Shown here: positions 1-7,352 of the stretch, one piece after another
How the letters are laid out: each line of letters starts with the position of its first letter
How positions within the stretch are numbered: position 1 is the stretch's first letter
Assembly: GCA_015231665.1 (NCBI GenBank)
Contig: JADGBD010000034.1
Location: forward strand, 1 to 11,040
Source: Gammaproteobacteria bacterium
Lineage (GTDB): Bacteria; Pseudomonadota; Gammaproteobacteria; Chromatiales; Chromatiaceae
Length of the DNA: 11,040 bases
Direction: 5' to 3'
Translations under genes and position numbers: made by a program
Notes under the pieces: model-generated
The model's database searches: none
Told to the model about the DNA's origin: nothing
Seen by the model: only the letters and a program-made list of their open reading frames with translations

Positions 1-521
1 CAGAGAACCTGCTCGCCCTGCTGATGCAGGTGGCGAATCACTGGCAGGGCAATGCTGGAGGTAACCATCCAGTCGGCGCGGGCCTTTACTGCAGCGCTGG
101 TGTTGGCATACACCACCACCTTGTGGTCGGGATACTGGTCGCAGAAGGTGCTGAACAGCTCGCTGGGGCAGCCATCATCCAGAGAACAGCTGGCGGCCAG
201 GTCGGGCATGAGCACGCGCTTTTCCGGGTTGAGAATTTTGGCCGTTTCGCCCATGAAGCGCACGCCGCAGACCACCAACATATCGGCCTGGTGGCTGGCG
301 CCGAAGCGGGCCATTTCCAGGGAATCGGCAACGCAGCCACCGGTTGCTTCCGCTAGTGCCTGCAAATCCCCATCAACGTAGTAGTGAGCCACCAGCACGG
401 CCTTGTTGATCTGCAGCAACTCTTTGATGTGCTCGATCAATTCCTGTTTTTCAGCCGCAGGCAAGTGGCGCTGCTGCGGGTGCGGGGGGACCTTTATCTG
501 GGGAAGGATCGGCTCAATCAT
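1..521 (-). CDS. nadA: quinolinate synthase NadA, N-terminal part (cut by window edge)
   Basis: Quinolinate synthase condenses iminoaspartate with dihydroxyacetone phosphate to give quinolinate, a step of de novo NAD synthesis, using an oxygen-sensitive 4Fe-4S cluster. The frame reads on the minus strand from the ATG at 521-519 and stays open for 173 codons to the window edge, so the C-terminal half is missing. Recognisable family segments are [23 protein letters not shown] (as AHYY at residues 45-48 and ATGGC at 59-63), [16 protein letters not shown] near 84-99, and [14 protein letters not shown] near 106-119, whose Cys112 corresponds to the first of the three cluster ligands; the other two lie outside the window. 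[12 protein letters not shown] follows. The start overlaps the stop of the upstream GTPase gene in an ATGA, and no good Shine-Dalgarno precedes it, which suggests translational coupling. The family identification is very secure; the start rests on the overlap and on N-terminal length. Confidence 0.95.
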   Translation of the reverse strand, partial: MIEPILPQIKVPPHPQQRHLPAAEKQELIEHIKELLQINKAVLVAHYYVDGDLQALAEATGGCVADSLEMARFGASHQADMLVVCGVRFMGETAKILNPEKRVLMPDLAASCSLDDGCPSELFSTFCDQYPDHKVVVYANTSAAVKARADWMVTSSIALPVIRHLHQQGEQVL

Positions 522-1999
522 GGGTTATTGCTTGAGGCACTGTTCTTGGCCAGGATCTTTTGCATTTGCTGATCCACACTCTCTTCACCGGAGGGATTGG
601 TGAAGCGGTCGTTAAGGGTCTGGATGTACTCGTCGGTGCGATGGATCACACGGTAAAGCTTTTTCCGCGATCCCCGCCCCCAACCGGCCGGGCTCAGGGC
701 GAAGATGCTGCGCCAAAACCGCCGGCACTGACCGAAAGCCGCCACCAGATCACCGCGCAGGTCCAGCTCTTCACCGCGCTGGCGTAGCTGTTTCACCAGG
801 GTTTTCGCAGTCAAGCTGCGGACGCCGAAATGAATTGCAATGGCGGCCAGAAGCACTCCCAGGCCTGCGGCATAAAGGGTGCCGGGTTCCTGCATCCAAC
901 TTGGCGGTGAGCTCCAGTAACCTTGCTTGATGCTCAGTACCAGCCCGCCGCCGATGAGCAGGGCAAACACCAGCATGTCGGCAATCAGCGTGCGTTTGCG
1001 CCACTGGGCTATGGCCTGGTTGAGGGCGGGTACGGCCTTTTCCTCGATATCTCGGGCCATTTTTTCCAGGGCGGCAATGATGCGGTAGGCCCGTTCGATT
1101 TCCACCTGTTGCATGCGCCCGTGGATTTCGCCGAGATCGGCATCGCGCTTGCCGCGAAAGCGGTTGCGCAGGGCCTCGTCCTCAATGGGCACCGAGGCAG
1201 CTTCGTTGTAGATGGTGTAGAAGCGGCCGGCGGTCAGGCCCCGCTCACCCAGGGCACGCTGCCAGGCGGCAATCACGTCTTCGGGGTTGTCTTCCCGAGC
1301 GGTGGTGTCTATCTGGTTAAGAATGTAGAGAAACTTGCCCGAATCACTCCGGCGGATGGTGTCGCTGACCAGGTGCTCCAGGGTGTCGCGCATGGCCCCG
1401 GGTTCCGGATGGCGGGCGTCAAAGAACACCAGCACCAGATCAGACAGATTGATGATGTGATCGGTGATGCGCAGGGTCGATGTGCGCTGAGCATCGGCGT
1501 CAAATCCGGGGGAGTCGATGAGGATCTTGCCACGCAGTTTCTGGCTGGGACAGGCCTTGAGTTGAAGATAGGCATCAATGCGGTCGCCCTCGCCCTTTTC
1601 CACCTTATCGATCTCGCTGCTGATCTGGTAGAAGGGAAAGCGCGGGTCAGAGTCCAGGGCCACTCCGGGCAGGGCGTTGCTGGTGCGCTCGTGGTTGTAG
1701 CAGATGACGGTAAATTTATCGTCCACCGCTTGATTGCCGCTGCGCTGAAGTTTCTCCCCCAGGTAGTCATTGATGAAGGTGGACTTGCCCGAGGAAAAGG
1801 TGCCCAGCACCGAGATCAATGGCCACCAGGGGATATGGGCGGTGTAGGAGTCGTCCTTGTCCAGCAGGCCCATGCGATAGGCAATGGCATCGAGCTCGCG
1901 AAAGCTCTGCACGGCCTTGAGCAGGACAGGGTTTTCCTGAGCCAGGTGGCGTTCCAAATGGGCGAGACGGCTCTCGATCAGGGCTCCGGACATGGCCAT
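518..1999 (-). CDS. membrane-anchored dynamin-like GTPase
   Basis: A 493-residue predicted large GTPase of the dynamin-like type. G1 is the P-loop GTFSSGKST at residues 66-74, Thr97 in DDKFTV is a plausible switch I residue, G3 is DSPG at 162-165, and G4 is the variant NQID at 228-231 (Gln in place of the usual Lys). A helical region follows, with two hydrophobic stretches near 339-357 and 375-395 separated by a short loop with Trp/Pro, consistent with a membrane hairpin or paddle as in bacterial dynamin-like proteins. The C-terminus (400-493) is polar and helical. No signal peptide is visible. An AAGGA box seven bases before the ATG at 1999 supports that start over the in-frame ATG at 1993. 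The gene is followed immediately by nadA with a 4-base overlap. Members of this superfamily remodel or fuse membranes; the specific role here is unknown, and no partner GTPase gene is adjacent in the visible part. Confidence 0.85.
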   Translation of the reverse strand: MAMSGALIESRLAHLERHLAQENPVLLKAVQSFRELDAIAYRMGLLDKDDSYTAHIPWWPLISVLGTFSSGKSTFINDYLGEKLQRSGNQAVDDKFTVICYNHERTSNALPGVALDSDPRFPFYQISSEIDKVEKGEGDRIDAYLQLKACPSQKLRGKILIDSPGFDADAQRTSTLRITDHIINLSDLVLVFFDARHPEPGAMRDTLEHLVSDTIRRSDSGKFLYILNQIDTTAREDNPEDVIAAWQRALGERGLTAGRFYTIYNEAASVPIEDEALRNRFRGKRDADLGEIHGRMQQVEIERAYRIIAALEKMARDIEEKAVPALNQAIAQWRKRTLIADMLVFALLIGGGLVLSIKQGYWSSPPSWMQEPGTLYAAGLGVLLAAIAIHFGVRSLTAKTLVKQLRQRGEELDLRGDLVAAFGQCRRFWRSIFALSPAGWGRGSRKKLYRVIHRTDEYIQTLNDRFTNPSGEESVDQQMQKILAKNSASSNNP

Positions 2000-2099
2000 G
2001 GGCTGTTTCCTTAGGTGGGTTCAGTACAGGGCCGATAGTCTAACCTGAGACGGGCTTGGGTGATAGGCGCTGGGCCTGGTCGCGGATTGAGGAAGCCAA

Positions 2100-2312
2100 T
2101 CAGGCGATGCGCTTGAGCGGCTGAGGAAAGTAAAGGATGCGGTTGTCATCGCTCAGGGGATGCTGCCTGACCAGTTCGAGCAGGTCGTCAACGGGGATTT
2201 CGCTGCTGTAACCGGCCCGCAGGGACAGATCTTCCATGCCTTCGAGTACATCGCGCATAATCATCTCCAGGGCGCGGTTGCTGACATCGAGCTTGGGTGA
2301 CTGAGAGGACAT
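2100..2312 (-). CDS. small conserved-looking hypothetical protein, 70 aa
   Basis: I do not recognise this 70-residue protein. It lies on the minus strand between suhB and the GTPase gene, in the same direction as both. The start ATG at 2312-2310 is preceded by a CGGAG box with about seven bases spacing, which supports translation. The sequence is soluble and acidic overall, with a helical, Met/Leu-rich middle (MIMRDVLEGMEDLSLRAG, about residues 17-34), a possible second helix (VDDLLELVRQHP), and a short C-terminal segment with aromatic and basic residues (ILYFPQPLKRIA). There is no signal peptide, membrane segment or Cys motif. The gap to the GTPase start is about 100 bases, with no clear terminator, so co-transcription with the GTPase and nadA is possible. 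A chance open frame cannot be excluded, but the Shine-Dalgarno, codon use and absence of an opposite-strand gene favour a real gene. Confidence 0.65.
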   Translation of the reverse strand: MSSQSPKLDVSNRALEMIMRDVLEGMEDLSLRAGYSSEIPVDDLLELVRQHPLSDDNRILYFPQPLKRIA

Positions 2313-2324
2313 GGCGGCTCCGGT

Positions 2325-2349
2325 TGAGACTAAAGCAGGTACAGTCTCA
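2325..2349. repeat. 7-bp inverted repeat upstream of the small gene
   Basis: TGAGACT at 2325-2331 and AGTCTCA at 2343-2349 are perfect inverted copies separated by 11 bases. They lie 13 to 37 bases upstream of the start of the 70-codon gene and 33 bases past the suhB stop. There is no T-tract on either side, so this is not a convincing intrinsic terminator. It could be an operator or an RNA hairpin in the leader, or chance. Confidence 0.35.
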
Positions 2350-2381
2350 GATAACGGCCACGCCCCAGGATTCTTGAGTCC

Positions 2382-3179
2382 TCAGGCCCGCAGATCGGCG
2401 TGGAGGAAGGGCCGCAGCAGGCGCACCATGTCTGTATGCACCTTCAGCGGGCCGGCGATGACATTGCCGGTTTGCAGATGCTTGTCGCCACCGGCAAGAT
2501 CGCTCACCGTGCCGCCGGCCTCGCGTACCATCAGGGCGCCCGCGGCAAAATCCCAGATGGACAGGCCGATCTCCCAGAATCCATCCAGTCGCCCAGCTGC
2601 CACATAGGCAAAATCCAGGGCGGCGGAACCCGGCCGGCGCAGTCCGGCGGTCTCGCTGATCATTGCCTTGAACATCTCGGTATAGGTGTCCAGATGGGTA
2701 TGGTCGCGGAAGGGGAAGCCGGTGCCGATGAGGGCGCCATCCAGGCTCTTGCGATTGCTTACGCGCAGGCGGCGATCATTCAAATAGGCGCCGCCGCCCT
2801 TGTCGGCGGTGAACATCTCATCCTTGAAGGGGTCGTAGACCACACCGCTGATCAGCTCGCCCCGATGCCGGCAGGCGATGGAAACGGCGAACTGGGGAAA
2901 TCCGTGCAAATAGTTGGTAGTGCCATCGAGGGGGTCGATGATCCACTGGTACTCATTGCCCTGCTGAGTGCCGGTTTCTTCGGCCAGCACCCCGTGGCCG
3001 GGATAAGCGGCCTTGAGGATCTGGATGATCTCCTGCTCGCAGGCGCGATCCACCTCGGAGACGAAGTCATTGCGGCCCTTTTTCGCCACGGTCAGGGTGT
3101 CGAGCCGGTTAAGATACTGCATCTGGATCTTTCCAGCGGCGCGGGCGGCACGAACGGCAATGTTTGTCATGGGTTGCAT
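2382..3179 (-). CDS. suhB: inositol-1-monophosphatase family protein SuhB
   Basis: A 265-residue member of the inositol monophosphatase family, closest by eye to E. coli SuhB, which also acts with Nus factors in rRNA transcription complexes and is encoded next to trmJ and the isc operon. The Mg2+-binding residues are all present: Glu67 (AEETG), Asp82 and Asp85 in DPLDGTTN, and Asp210 in WDFAAG, followed by LMVREAGG. The segments GRNDFVSEVD, VYDPFKDEMFTA and RRPGSAALDFAYVAAGRLDGFWE are typical. An in-frame ATG 15 codons upstream exists at 3224, but the family N-terminus (E. coli begins MHPMLNIAVRAAR) matches MQPMTNIAVRAAR, so the ATG at 3179-3177 is used. No convincing Shine-Dalgarno is seen for it. 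The gene is divergent from trmJ, and its upstream region is occupied by the large palindrome at 3201-3360, whose edge is only 21 bases away. Stop TGA at 2384-2382. Confidence 0.95.
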   Translation of the reverse strand: MQPMTNIAVRAARAAGKIQMQYLNRLDTLTVAKKGRNDFVSEVDRACEQEIIQILKAAYPGHGVLAEETGTQQGNEYQWIIDPLDGTTNYLHGFPQFAVSIACRHRGELISGVVYDPFKDEMFTADKGGGAYLNDRRLRVSNRKSLDGALIGTGFPFRDHTHLDTYTEMFKAMISETAGLRRPGSAALDFAYVAAGRLDGFWEIGLSIWDFAAGALMVREAGGTVSDLAGGDKHLQTGNVIAGPLKVHTDMVRLLRPFLHADLRA

Positions 3180-3200
3180 GGCGCGACAAGATACCCCATA

Positions 3201-3360
3201 AGGGCCGCGGAAGAAATAAGTCATCTCAAGATTGCACAGTCATCGGTTCGTCCACAAGGCGCCTGAAGGCGCGCATAGCCGGTCTATGCAACCCTTCAGG
3301 CAACGCAGTGGACGGAGCGAGGACGCCGCAAGATGGGATGATGTTTTTTTCCGCGGCCCT
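3201..3360. repeat. 160-bp nested palindrome filling the suhB-trmJ gap
   Basis: Four sets of perfect inverted arms share one centre near 3281: outer AGGGCCGCGGAA 3201-3212 with TTCCGCGGCCCT 3349-3360; CGTCCAC 3249-3255 with GTGGACG 3308-3314; GCCTGAAGG 3261-3269 with CCTTCAGGC 3293-3301; and apical GCATAG 3273-3278 with CTATGC 3284-3289 around the loop CCGGT. Between the outer and second arms the two 36-37 base stretches are of nearly equal length and partly complementary. A transcript of either strand would fold into one long hairpin. The element lies in the divergent promoter region of suhB and trmJ. The architecture resembles dispersed palindromic repeats such as REPIN or MITE elements, but no terminal duplication or transposase was seen; a structured regulatory RNA is the alternative. 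Confidence 0.8.
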
Positions 3361-3417
3361 CAGCAAAGGCTGATAAAGAGATTTTAGATGCCGCTCACAC
3401 CAGGCTGCGAGGCGCTG

Positions 3418-4146
3418 ATGCTCAGTAACATTCGAATTGTGCTGGTGGAAACCAGCCATCCAGGCAACATAGGCGCGGTAGCGCGGGCAATGAAGAACAT
3501 GAATCTGGCCGAGTTGGCACTGGTGCGGCCGAAGCTCTTTCCCAGTGCCGATGCCACCGCCCGGGCCTCGGGGGCGGATGATCTGCTCGCCCAGGCGCTG
3601 CAGTTCGATAGCCTGAGCGAGGCACTGCAGGGCTGTCGCCTGGTGGTGGGCGCCAGTGCACGTCTGCGCTCGGTCAACTGGCCCCAGTTCGATCCCCGGG
3701 TCTGCGCCCAGCGCGCCCTGGCCGAGGCCGAGCAAGGCCGGGTGGCGCTGGTGTTCGGCCGGGAGAGTTCCGGCCTGAGCAACGAGGAGCTCGGCCTCTG
3801 CCACTATCTGGTCCACATCCCCTCCAACCCGGCCTACAGCAGCCTTAATCTGGCCATGGCGGTGCAGGTCATCTGTTATGAGCTGAACATGGCGGCGGCC
3901 AGCATGCGGCCGGATTATGTTGCCGAAGTCCTGCCTGAACCGGCGGATAGCCTGGCGATGGAGCGTTTTTATCAGCACCTGGCACAAACCATGGAGGAAA
4001 CCGGCTTCAGTGATCCGGATCAATCGGAGCGCCTGCATCTGCGCTTGCGTCGGCTATTTGCCCGGGCGCGGCCGGATCGGGATGAGCTGAATATCCTTCA
4101 CGGCATCCTCAGCGCCTGCCAGGGGCGCAAATCCATGCGGCGTTAA
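3418..4146 (+). CDS. trmJ: tRNA (cytidine/uridine-2'-O)-methyltransferase TrmJ
   Basis: TrmJ is a SPOUT-class, SAM-dependent enzyme that 2'-O-methylates position 32 of the anticodon loop of several tRNAs. The N-terminus LSNIRIVLVETSHPGNIG is the SpoU motif 1, with Arg23 in VARAMK at the conserved position. Motif 2 is LVFGRESSGLSNEE at about residues 111-124, and motif 3 is IPSNPAYSSLNLAMAVQV at 134-151, which forms the trefoil knot and SAM site. The C-terminal ERFYQHLAQTMEETGF and RRLFARARPDRDELNIL segments belong to the TrmJ extension. The start at 3418 gives 242 residues and aligns with E. coli TrmJ, which begins MLQNIR; GAGG lies five bases before it. An upstream in-frame ATG at 3388 with an AAAGAG box would add 10 residues and remains possible. 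trmJ precedes the isc genes here as in E. coli, with an 80-base gap to cysE. Confidence 0.95.
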   Translation: MLSNIRIVLVETSHPGNIGAVARAMKNMNLAELALVRPKLFPSADATARASGADDLLAQALQFDSLSEALQGCRLVVGASARLRSVNWPQFDPRVCAQRALAEAEQGRVALVFGRESSGLSNEELGLCHYLVHIPSNPAYSSLNLAMAVQVICYELNMAAASMRPDYVAEVLPEPADSLAMERFYQHLAQTMEETGFSDPDQSERLHLRLRRLFARARPDRDELNILHGILSACQGRKSMRR

Positions 4147-4195
4147 AGTCCTAGTAATTCGTAAGGGATTGTGGATAATGTCCCGCCCGGCCCCA

Positions 4196-4220
4196 ATACT
4201 TGAGTCAAATACCCGGGATA
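4196..4220 (+). promoter_or_regulatory. candidate type-1 IscR operator before cysE
   Basis: The 25 bases begin ATACTTGAGTCAAAT and continue ACCCGGGATA. They share the pattern ATAsTTGAkTmAAwTACymGG with the site overlapping the iscR promoter at 5100-5123 (about 15 of 21 positions identical) and resemble the known type-1 IscR consensus (ATASYYGACT, AT-rich centre, then AGTCRRSTAT). The motif ends six bases before the cysE ATG, so it would cover the translation-initiation region. TTGAGT inside it looks like a -35, but no -10 fits before the start codon, so it may act as an operator for a promoter further upstream. IscR binding is inference. Confidence 0.5.
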
Positions 4221-4226
4221 GGTGCG

Positions 4227-5039
4227 ATGTTCAGCCGTATTAAAGAAGATATTCAGTGTGTGTTCGACCGCGATCCAGCGGCCAGGACTCGGCTTGAGAT
4301 ACTCACCACCTATCCGGGCCTGCACGCGGTCATAGCCCATCGCCTGGCCCATCGCCTCTGGCTGGCTCGCTGGTTCTGGGCGGCGCGGATGGTCTCTCAC
4401 CTGACCCGCTGGCTCACCGGCGTTGAAATCCACCCGGGGGCGCAGATCGGTCGGCGATTTTTCATCGACCACGGCATGGGTGTGGTGATCGGTGAAACCG
4501 CAGTGATTGGCGATGATTGCACCATCTATCACGGCGTCACCCTCGGCGGCACCAGTTGGGTCAAAGGCAAGCGTCATCCCACCCTGGGGCGGGATGTGGT
4601 GGTGGGAGCAGGGGCCAAGGTGCTCGGGCCGATCGAGATTGGCGATGGTGTGCGCATCGGCTCCAATGCGGTGGTGGTCAAGCCGGTGCCGGCCAACGCC
4701 ACCGTGGTGGGTGTGCCTGGGCGCTTGATCCAGCGCGAGGCGGAAGGGGATGACAGCCACCGCAAGCAGATTGCCGAGAAAATGGGCTTTGATGCCTACG
4801 GCGTCACTGCCGATGCGCCGGACCCCGTAGCCCACGCGATCAACTGCATGCTGGATCACATCCACATCATGGACAAGCGCATGCAGAACATGTGCATGAC
4901 CCTCAAGGCCATGGGTGCCTATGAGGACGATCTCGAACTGCCGGATCTCAAAGCCTGTGAGATCCATTCCACGGCAGAGGAAATGGAGCGCTTGCGCACC
5001 CAGCAGAGCCAGGACGAAAGCCACCTCACCAGTACCTGA
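4227..5039 (+). CDS. cysE: serine O-acetyltransferase CysE
   Basis: Serine acetyltransferase transfers acetyl from acetyl-CoA to L-serine, giving O-acetylserine, the precursor of cysteine; cysteine is the sulfur donor for IscS downstream. The 270-residue protein has the helical N-terminal part ([19 protein letters not shown], then [17 protein letters not shown]) and a left-handed beta-helix of hexapeptide repeats at about 66-165. [11 protein letters not shown] contains Asp81-His82, matching the catalytic His region, followed by [18 protein letters not shown] and [15 protein letters not shown]-terminal extension of about 100 residues is helical and polar and ends in HLTST, without the terminal Ile that in E. 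coli CysE inserts into O-acetylserine sulfhydrylase. The ATG at 4227 is chosen because the family begins at this Met; an in-frame TTG at 4200 is unlikely. Cys feedback cannot be judged from sequence. The arrangement cysE-iscR occurs in other non-enteric gammaproteobacteria. Confidence 0.93.
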   Translation: MFSRIKEDIQCVFDRDPAARTRLEILTTYPGLHAVIAHRLAHRLWLARWFWAARMVSHLTRWLTGVEIHPGAQIGRRFFIDHGMGVVIGETAVIGDDCTIYHGVTLGGTSWVKGKRHPTLGRDVVVGAGAKVLGPIEIGDGVRIGSNAVVVKPVPANATVVGVPGRLIQREAEGDDSHRKQIAEKMGFDAYGVTADAPDPVAHAINCMLDHIHIMDKRMQNMCMTLKAMGAYEDDLELPDLKACEIHSTAEEMERLRTQQSQDESHLTST

Positions 5040-5099
5040 TGGGTCGTTGGTGCGAGGCATCCGGCCAGGGTGGCTTTACCCAATTTCTTTGCGTGAATA

Positions 5100-5123
5100 A
5101 TAGTTGATTAAATTACTAGGTAT
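5100..5123 (+). promoter_or_regulatory. type-1 IscR-binding site over the iscR promoter
   Basis: ATAGTTGATTAAATTACTAG followed by GTAT fits the left half of the type-1 IscR consensus well (ATAGTTGA, AT-rich centre) and the right half less well. It overlaps the -35 hexamer TTGATT, the same geometry as in the E. coli iscR promoter, where 2Fe-2S-IscR binding blocks RNA polymerase. This supports autorepression of the isc operon when clusters are sufficient. Confidence 0.7.
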
Positions 5124-5131
5124 TGTATAGT
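5104..5131 (+). promoter_or_regulatory. sigma-70 promoter of the isc operon
   Basis: The -35 hexamer TTGATT (5104-5109) and -10 hexamer TATAGT (5126-5131) are separated by 16 bases in an AT-rich stretch that stands out from the GC-rich surroundings. The expected transcription start is near 5138, giving a leader of about 35 bases before the iscR GTG at 5172. It overlaps the IscR site at 5100-5123. Confidence 0.7.
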
Positions 5132-5171
5132 AGTCCTCAATCCACCCCCGAATCACTCTGGAGACTGCATC

Positions 5172-5657
5172 GTGAGGCTGACTACCAAAGGGCGCTACGC
5201 TGTAACTGCAATGCTGGACCTGGCTCTGCACCATGGCCAGGGACCGATCACGCTGGCCGATATTGCCCAGCGCCAAGGCATTTCCCTCTCCTATCTGGAG
5301 CAACTCTTCTCGCGGCTGCGCAAGCGCGCCCTGGTATCCAGCGTGCGCGGTCCCGGCGGTGGCTACAGCCTGGGCCGGGACGCGGCGAAGATTTACGTCG
5401 CCGAGGTCATCAGTGCCGTGGATGAGAGCATAGATACCACCCGTTGCGGCGGTGAGGGCAACTGCCAGGAAGACGGCCGCTGCCTGACCCACGAGCTCTG
5501 GCACGACCTCAGCGGACGGATTTTTGAATACCTCAGCAGCATCAGTCTGCAGGATCTGATGAACCGCTCGGCGGTGCAGGAGATTGCCGACCGTCAGCGC
5601 TGCCGTACCGCCAAGGACAAGGTGGAAGTCACCCTGCGTGCCGCCTTGGGCGCCTAA
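5172..5657 (+). CDS. iscR: Fe-S cluster sensing transcription regulator IscR
   Basis: IscR is a Rrf2-family winged-helix regulator that carries a 2Fe-2S cluster; holo-IscR represses the isc operon at type-1 sites, and both forms act at type-2 sites. The 161-residue protein begins [20 protein letters not shown] and has the wing motif [13 protein letters not shown] at 57-69. The ligands are all present: Cys92, Cys98, Cys104 and His107 ([17 protein letters not shown]). Glu43 in YLEQLF is the residue that discriminates type-1 DNA when the cluster is absent. The GTG start at 5172 is supported by GGAG at 5160-5163 with eight bases spacing and by the family N-terminus. The last 20 residues ([17 protein letters not shown]) are less conserved. 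First gene of the operon; 34 bases separate it from iscS, so there is little space for a long regulatory leader like the one between E. coli iscR and iscS. Confidence 0.97.
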   Translation: MRLTTKGRYAVTAMLDLALHHGQGPITLADIAQRQGISLSYLEQLFSRLRKRALVSSVRGPGGGYSLGRDAAKIYVAEVISAVDESIDTTRCGGEGNCQEDGRCLTHELWHDLSGRIFEYLSSISLQDLMNRSAVQEIADRQRCRTAKDKVEVTLRAALGA

Positions 5658-5691
5658 ATCCTCAGATCAGGCTTTGCCGGGACTTATCACC

Positions 5692-6906
5692 ATGAAGTTA
5701 CCCATTTATCTCGACTACTCCGCCACTACCCCGGTCGATCCGCGGGTTGCGGAAAAGATGTGCGCCTATCTCACCCCCGATGGCCATTTCGGCAATCCCG
5801 CCTCGCGCTCCCACGCCTTTGGCTGGGAAGCGGACGATGCGATCAAGCAGGCCCGCGCCGATGTCGCCGACCTGATCAACGCCGACCCTCGGGAGATCGT
5901 CTGGACCAGCGGCGCCACCGAATCCAACAACCTGGCGATCAAGGGTGCGGCCCATTTTTACGAGAAGCAGGGCAAGCACATCGTCACCTGCAAGACCGAA
6001 CACAAGGCGGTGCTGGACACCTGCCGCCAGCTGGAGCGCGAAGGCTTCGAGGTCACCTATCTTGACCCCGAACCCAGCGGCCTGATCGATCTGGGCAAGC
6101 TCGAGGCGGCCCTGCGCCCGGATACCATCCTGGTCAGCATCATGCAGGTCAACAACGAGATCGGCGTGATTCAGGACATCGAAGCCATCGGCGAGATGAC
6201 CCGCGCGCGCAAGATCCTGCTGCACGTTGACGGCGCCCAGTCCGCCGGCAAGGTGCACATTGACATGGAGCGGCTCAAGATCGATCTGATGTCCTTCTCC
6301 GCCCATAAATGCTACGGCCCCAAGGGCATAGGCGCGCTCTATGTGCGGCGCAAGCCGCGGGTGCGGCTGGAGGCGCAGATGCACGGTGGCGGCCATGAGC
6401 GGGGCATGCGTTCGGGTACCCTGCCGGTGCATCAGATCGTCGGCATGGGCGAGGCCTTCCGCCTCGCTCGCGAGGAAATGGACAGTGACAACCAGCGCAT
6501 CCTCGCCCTGCGCAACCGGCTCTGGCATGGCCTCAAAGACATCCCCGAGGTCTATCTCAATGGCGACATGGATCATCGCATTGCCGGCAACATCAACATC
6601 AGCTTCGCCTACATCGAGGGCGAAAGCCTGATCATGGCGATCAAGGACCTGGCGGTCTCCTCCGGCAGCGCCTGCACCTCCGCCAGCCTGGAGCCCAGCT
6701 ATGTGCTGCGCGCCATTGGTCGTGAGGACGAGCTGGCGCACAGCTCCATCCGCTTCACCCTCGGCCGCTTCACCACCGAGGAAGAAGTGGATTACGCGAT
6801 CAACCAAATCAAGTCCCAGGTGGGGCGTCTGCGCGAGCTCTCGCCCCTGTGGGAAATGTTCAATGAAGGCATAGACCTGAGTCAGGTAAAATGGCAGGCC
6901 CACTGA
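5692..6906 (+). CDS. iscS: cysteine desulfurase IscS
   Basis: IscS is a homodimeric PLP enzyme that converts L-cysteine to alanine and a protein-bound persulfide, which it passes to IscU, TusA and other acceptors for Fe-S clusters and tRNA thiolation. The protein is 404 residues, the same as E. coli IscS, and is near identical over long stretches. His104 (KTEH), Asp180 (HVDGAQS), Gln183 and the PLP lysine Lys206 (SFSAHK) are in place. The mobile-loop cysteine Cys328 lies in [13 protein letters not shown]. The C-terminal [18 protein letters not shown], which binds IscU, is conserved. The start at 5692 gives the family N-terminus [18 protein letters not shown]; the frame is open further upstream, but that part overlaps iscR and is not conserved. 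The Shine-Dalgarno is weak (GGGAC). Several Ile codons are ATA, otherwise rare in such GC-rich genes. Confidence 0.98.
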   Translation: MKLPIYLDYSATTPVDPRVAEKMCAYLTPDGHFGNPASRSHAFGWEADDAIKQARADVADLINADPREIVWTSGATESNNLAIKGAAHFYEKQGKHIVTCKTEHKAVLDTCRQLEREGFEVTYLDPEPSGLIDLGKLEAALRPDTILVSIMQVNNEIGVIQDIEAIGEMTRARKILLHVDGAQSAGKVHIDMERLKIDLMSFSAHKCYGPKGIGALYVRRKPRVRLEAQMHGGGHERGMRSGTLPVHQIVGMGEAFRLAREEMDSDNQRILALRNRLWHGLKDIPEVYLNGDMDHRIAGNINISFAYIEGESLIMAIKDLAVSSGSACTSASLEPSYVLRAIGREDELAHSSIRFTLGRFTTEEEVDYAINQIKSQVGRLRELSPLWEMFNEGIDLSQVKWQAH

Positions 6907-6952
6907 GGGTCCTGACCGCTCATCGACCCATTGCACTGCAGAGGTAGAAGTC

Positions 6953-7351
6953 ATGGCATACAGCGATAAGGTTCTGGATCACTACGAAAACCCGCGTAAC
7001 GTGGGCAACATGGACAAGGACGCCATCAATGTCGGCACCGGCATGGTCGGCGCACCGGCCTGCGGCGACGTCATGCGCCTGCAGATTCAGGTGGGCGAGA
7101 ACGGCGTGATTGAAGACGCCAAGTTCAAGACCTACGGCTGCGGCTCGGCCATCGCCTCCAGCTCCCTGCTGACCGAATGGGTCAAGGGCAAGACCCTGGA
7201 TCAGGCGATGGAAATCAAAAACTCGCAGATCGCCGAAGAATTGGCCCTGCCACCGGTCAAGGTACACTGCTCGGTGCTGGCGGAAGATGCGATTCGTGCA
7301 GCGGTCAGCGACTACAAGCAAAAGCAGTCGCAGGTCAGCGGAGGAGCCTGA
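6953..7351 (+). CDS. iscU: Fe-S cluster assembly scaffold IscU
   Basis: IscU is the scaffold on which 2Fe-2S clusters are built from iron and IscS-derived sulfur before transfer to targets with the help of HscA/HscB. The 132-residue protein carries the three cluster-ligating cysteines Cys37 (PACGD), Cys63 (YGCGS) and Cys106 (VHCSV), with Asp39, which affects cluster lability, and His105. The HscA recognition motif LPPVK is at residues 99-103. The N-terminus [18 protein letters not shown] is typical. GAGG at about 6941-6944 precedes the ATG at 6953. The C-terminal tail ([11 protein letters not shown]) is a few residues longer than in E. coli. The gene lies 46 bases after iscS and one base before iscA. 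Confidence 0.98.
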   Translation: MAYSDKVLDHYENPRNVGNMDKDAINVGTGMVGAPACGDVMRLQIQVGENGVIEDAKFKTYGCGSAIASSSLLTEWVKGKTLDQAMEIKNSQIAEELALPPVKVHCSVLAEDAIRAAVSDYKQKQSQVSGGA

Positions 7352-7352
7352 G

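Noticed and set aside
923..2014. Long open frame (363 codons) on the plus strand
   Set aside because: It is antisense to the GTPase gene, which has clear GTP-binding motifs and a Shine-Dalgarno; the antisense translation is low-complexity and matches no family.
2367..2382. Imperfect palindrome AGGATTCTTGAGTCCT at the suhB end
   Set aside because: Short, with mismatches and no T-tract; not supportable as terminator or operator.
3344..3350. T7 run as an intrinsic terminator
   Set aside because: It sits inside the large palindrome and is not directly preceded by a GC-rich stem, and in the plus direction it lies upstream of trmJ.
3226..4038. Open frame of 270 codons on the minus strand
   Set aside because: Antisense to trmJ and running into the palindrome; no domain seen.
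5068..5090. Possible terminator after cysE (GGGT/ACCC followed by AATTTCTTT)
   Set aside because: The stem is only four pairs with a six-base loop and the T-tract is broken; too weak to call.
5698..6954. Long open frame (418 codons) on the minus strand
   Set aside because: Antisense to iscS; GC-rich third positions of a conserved gene keep the opposite frame open.
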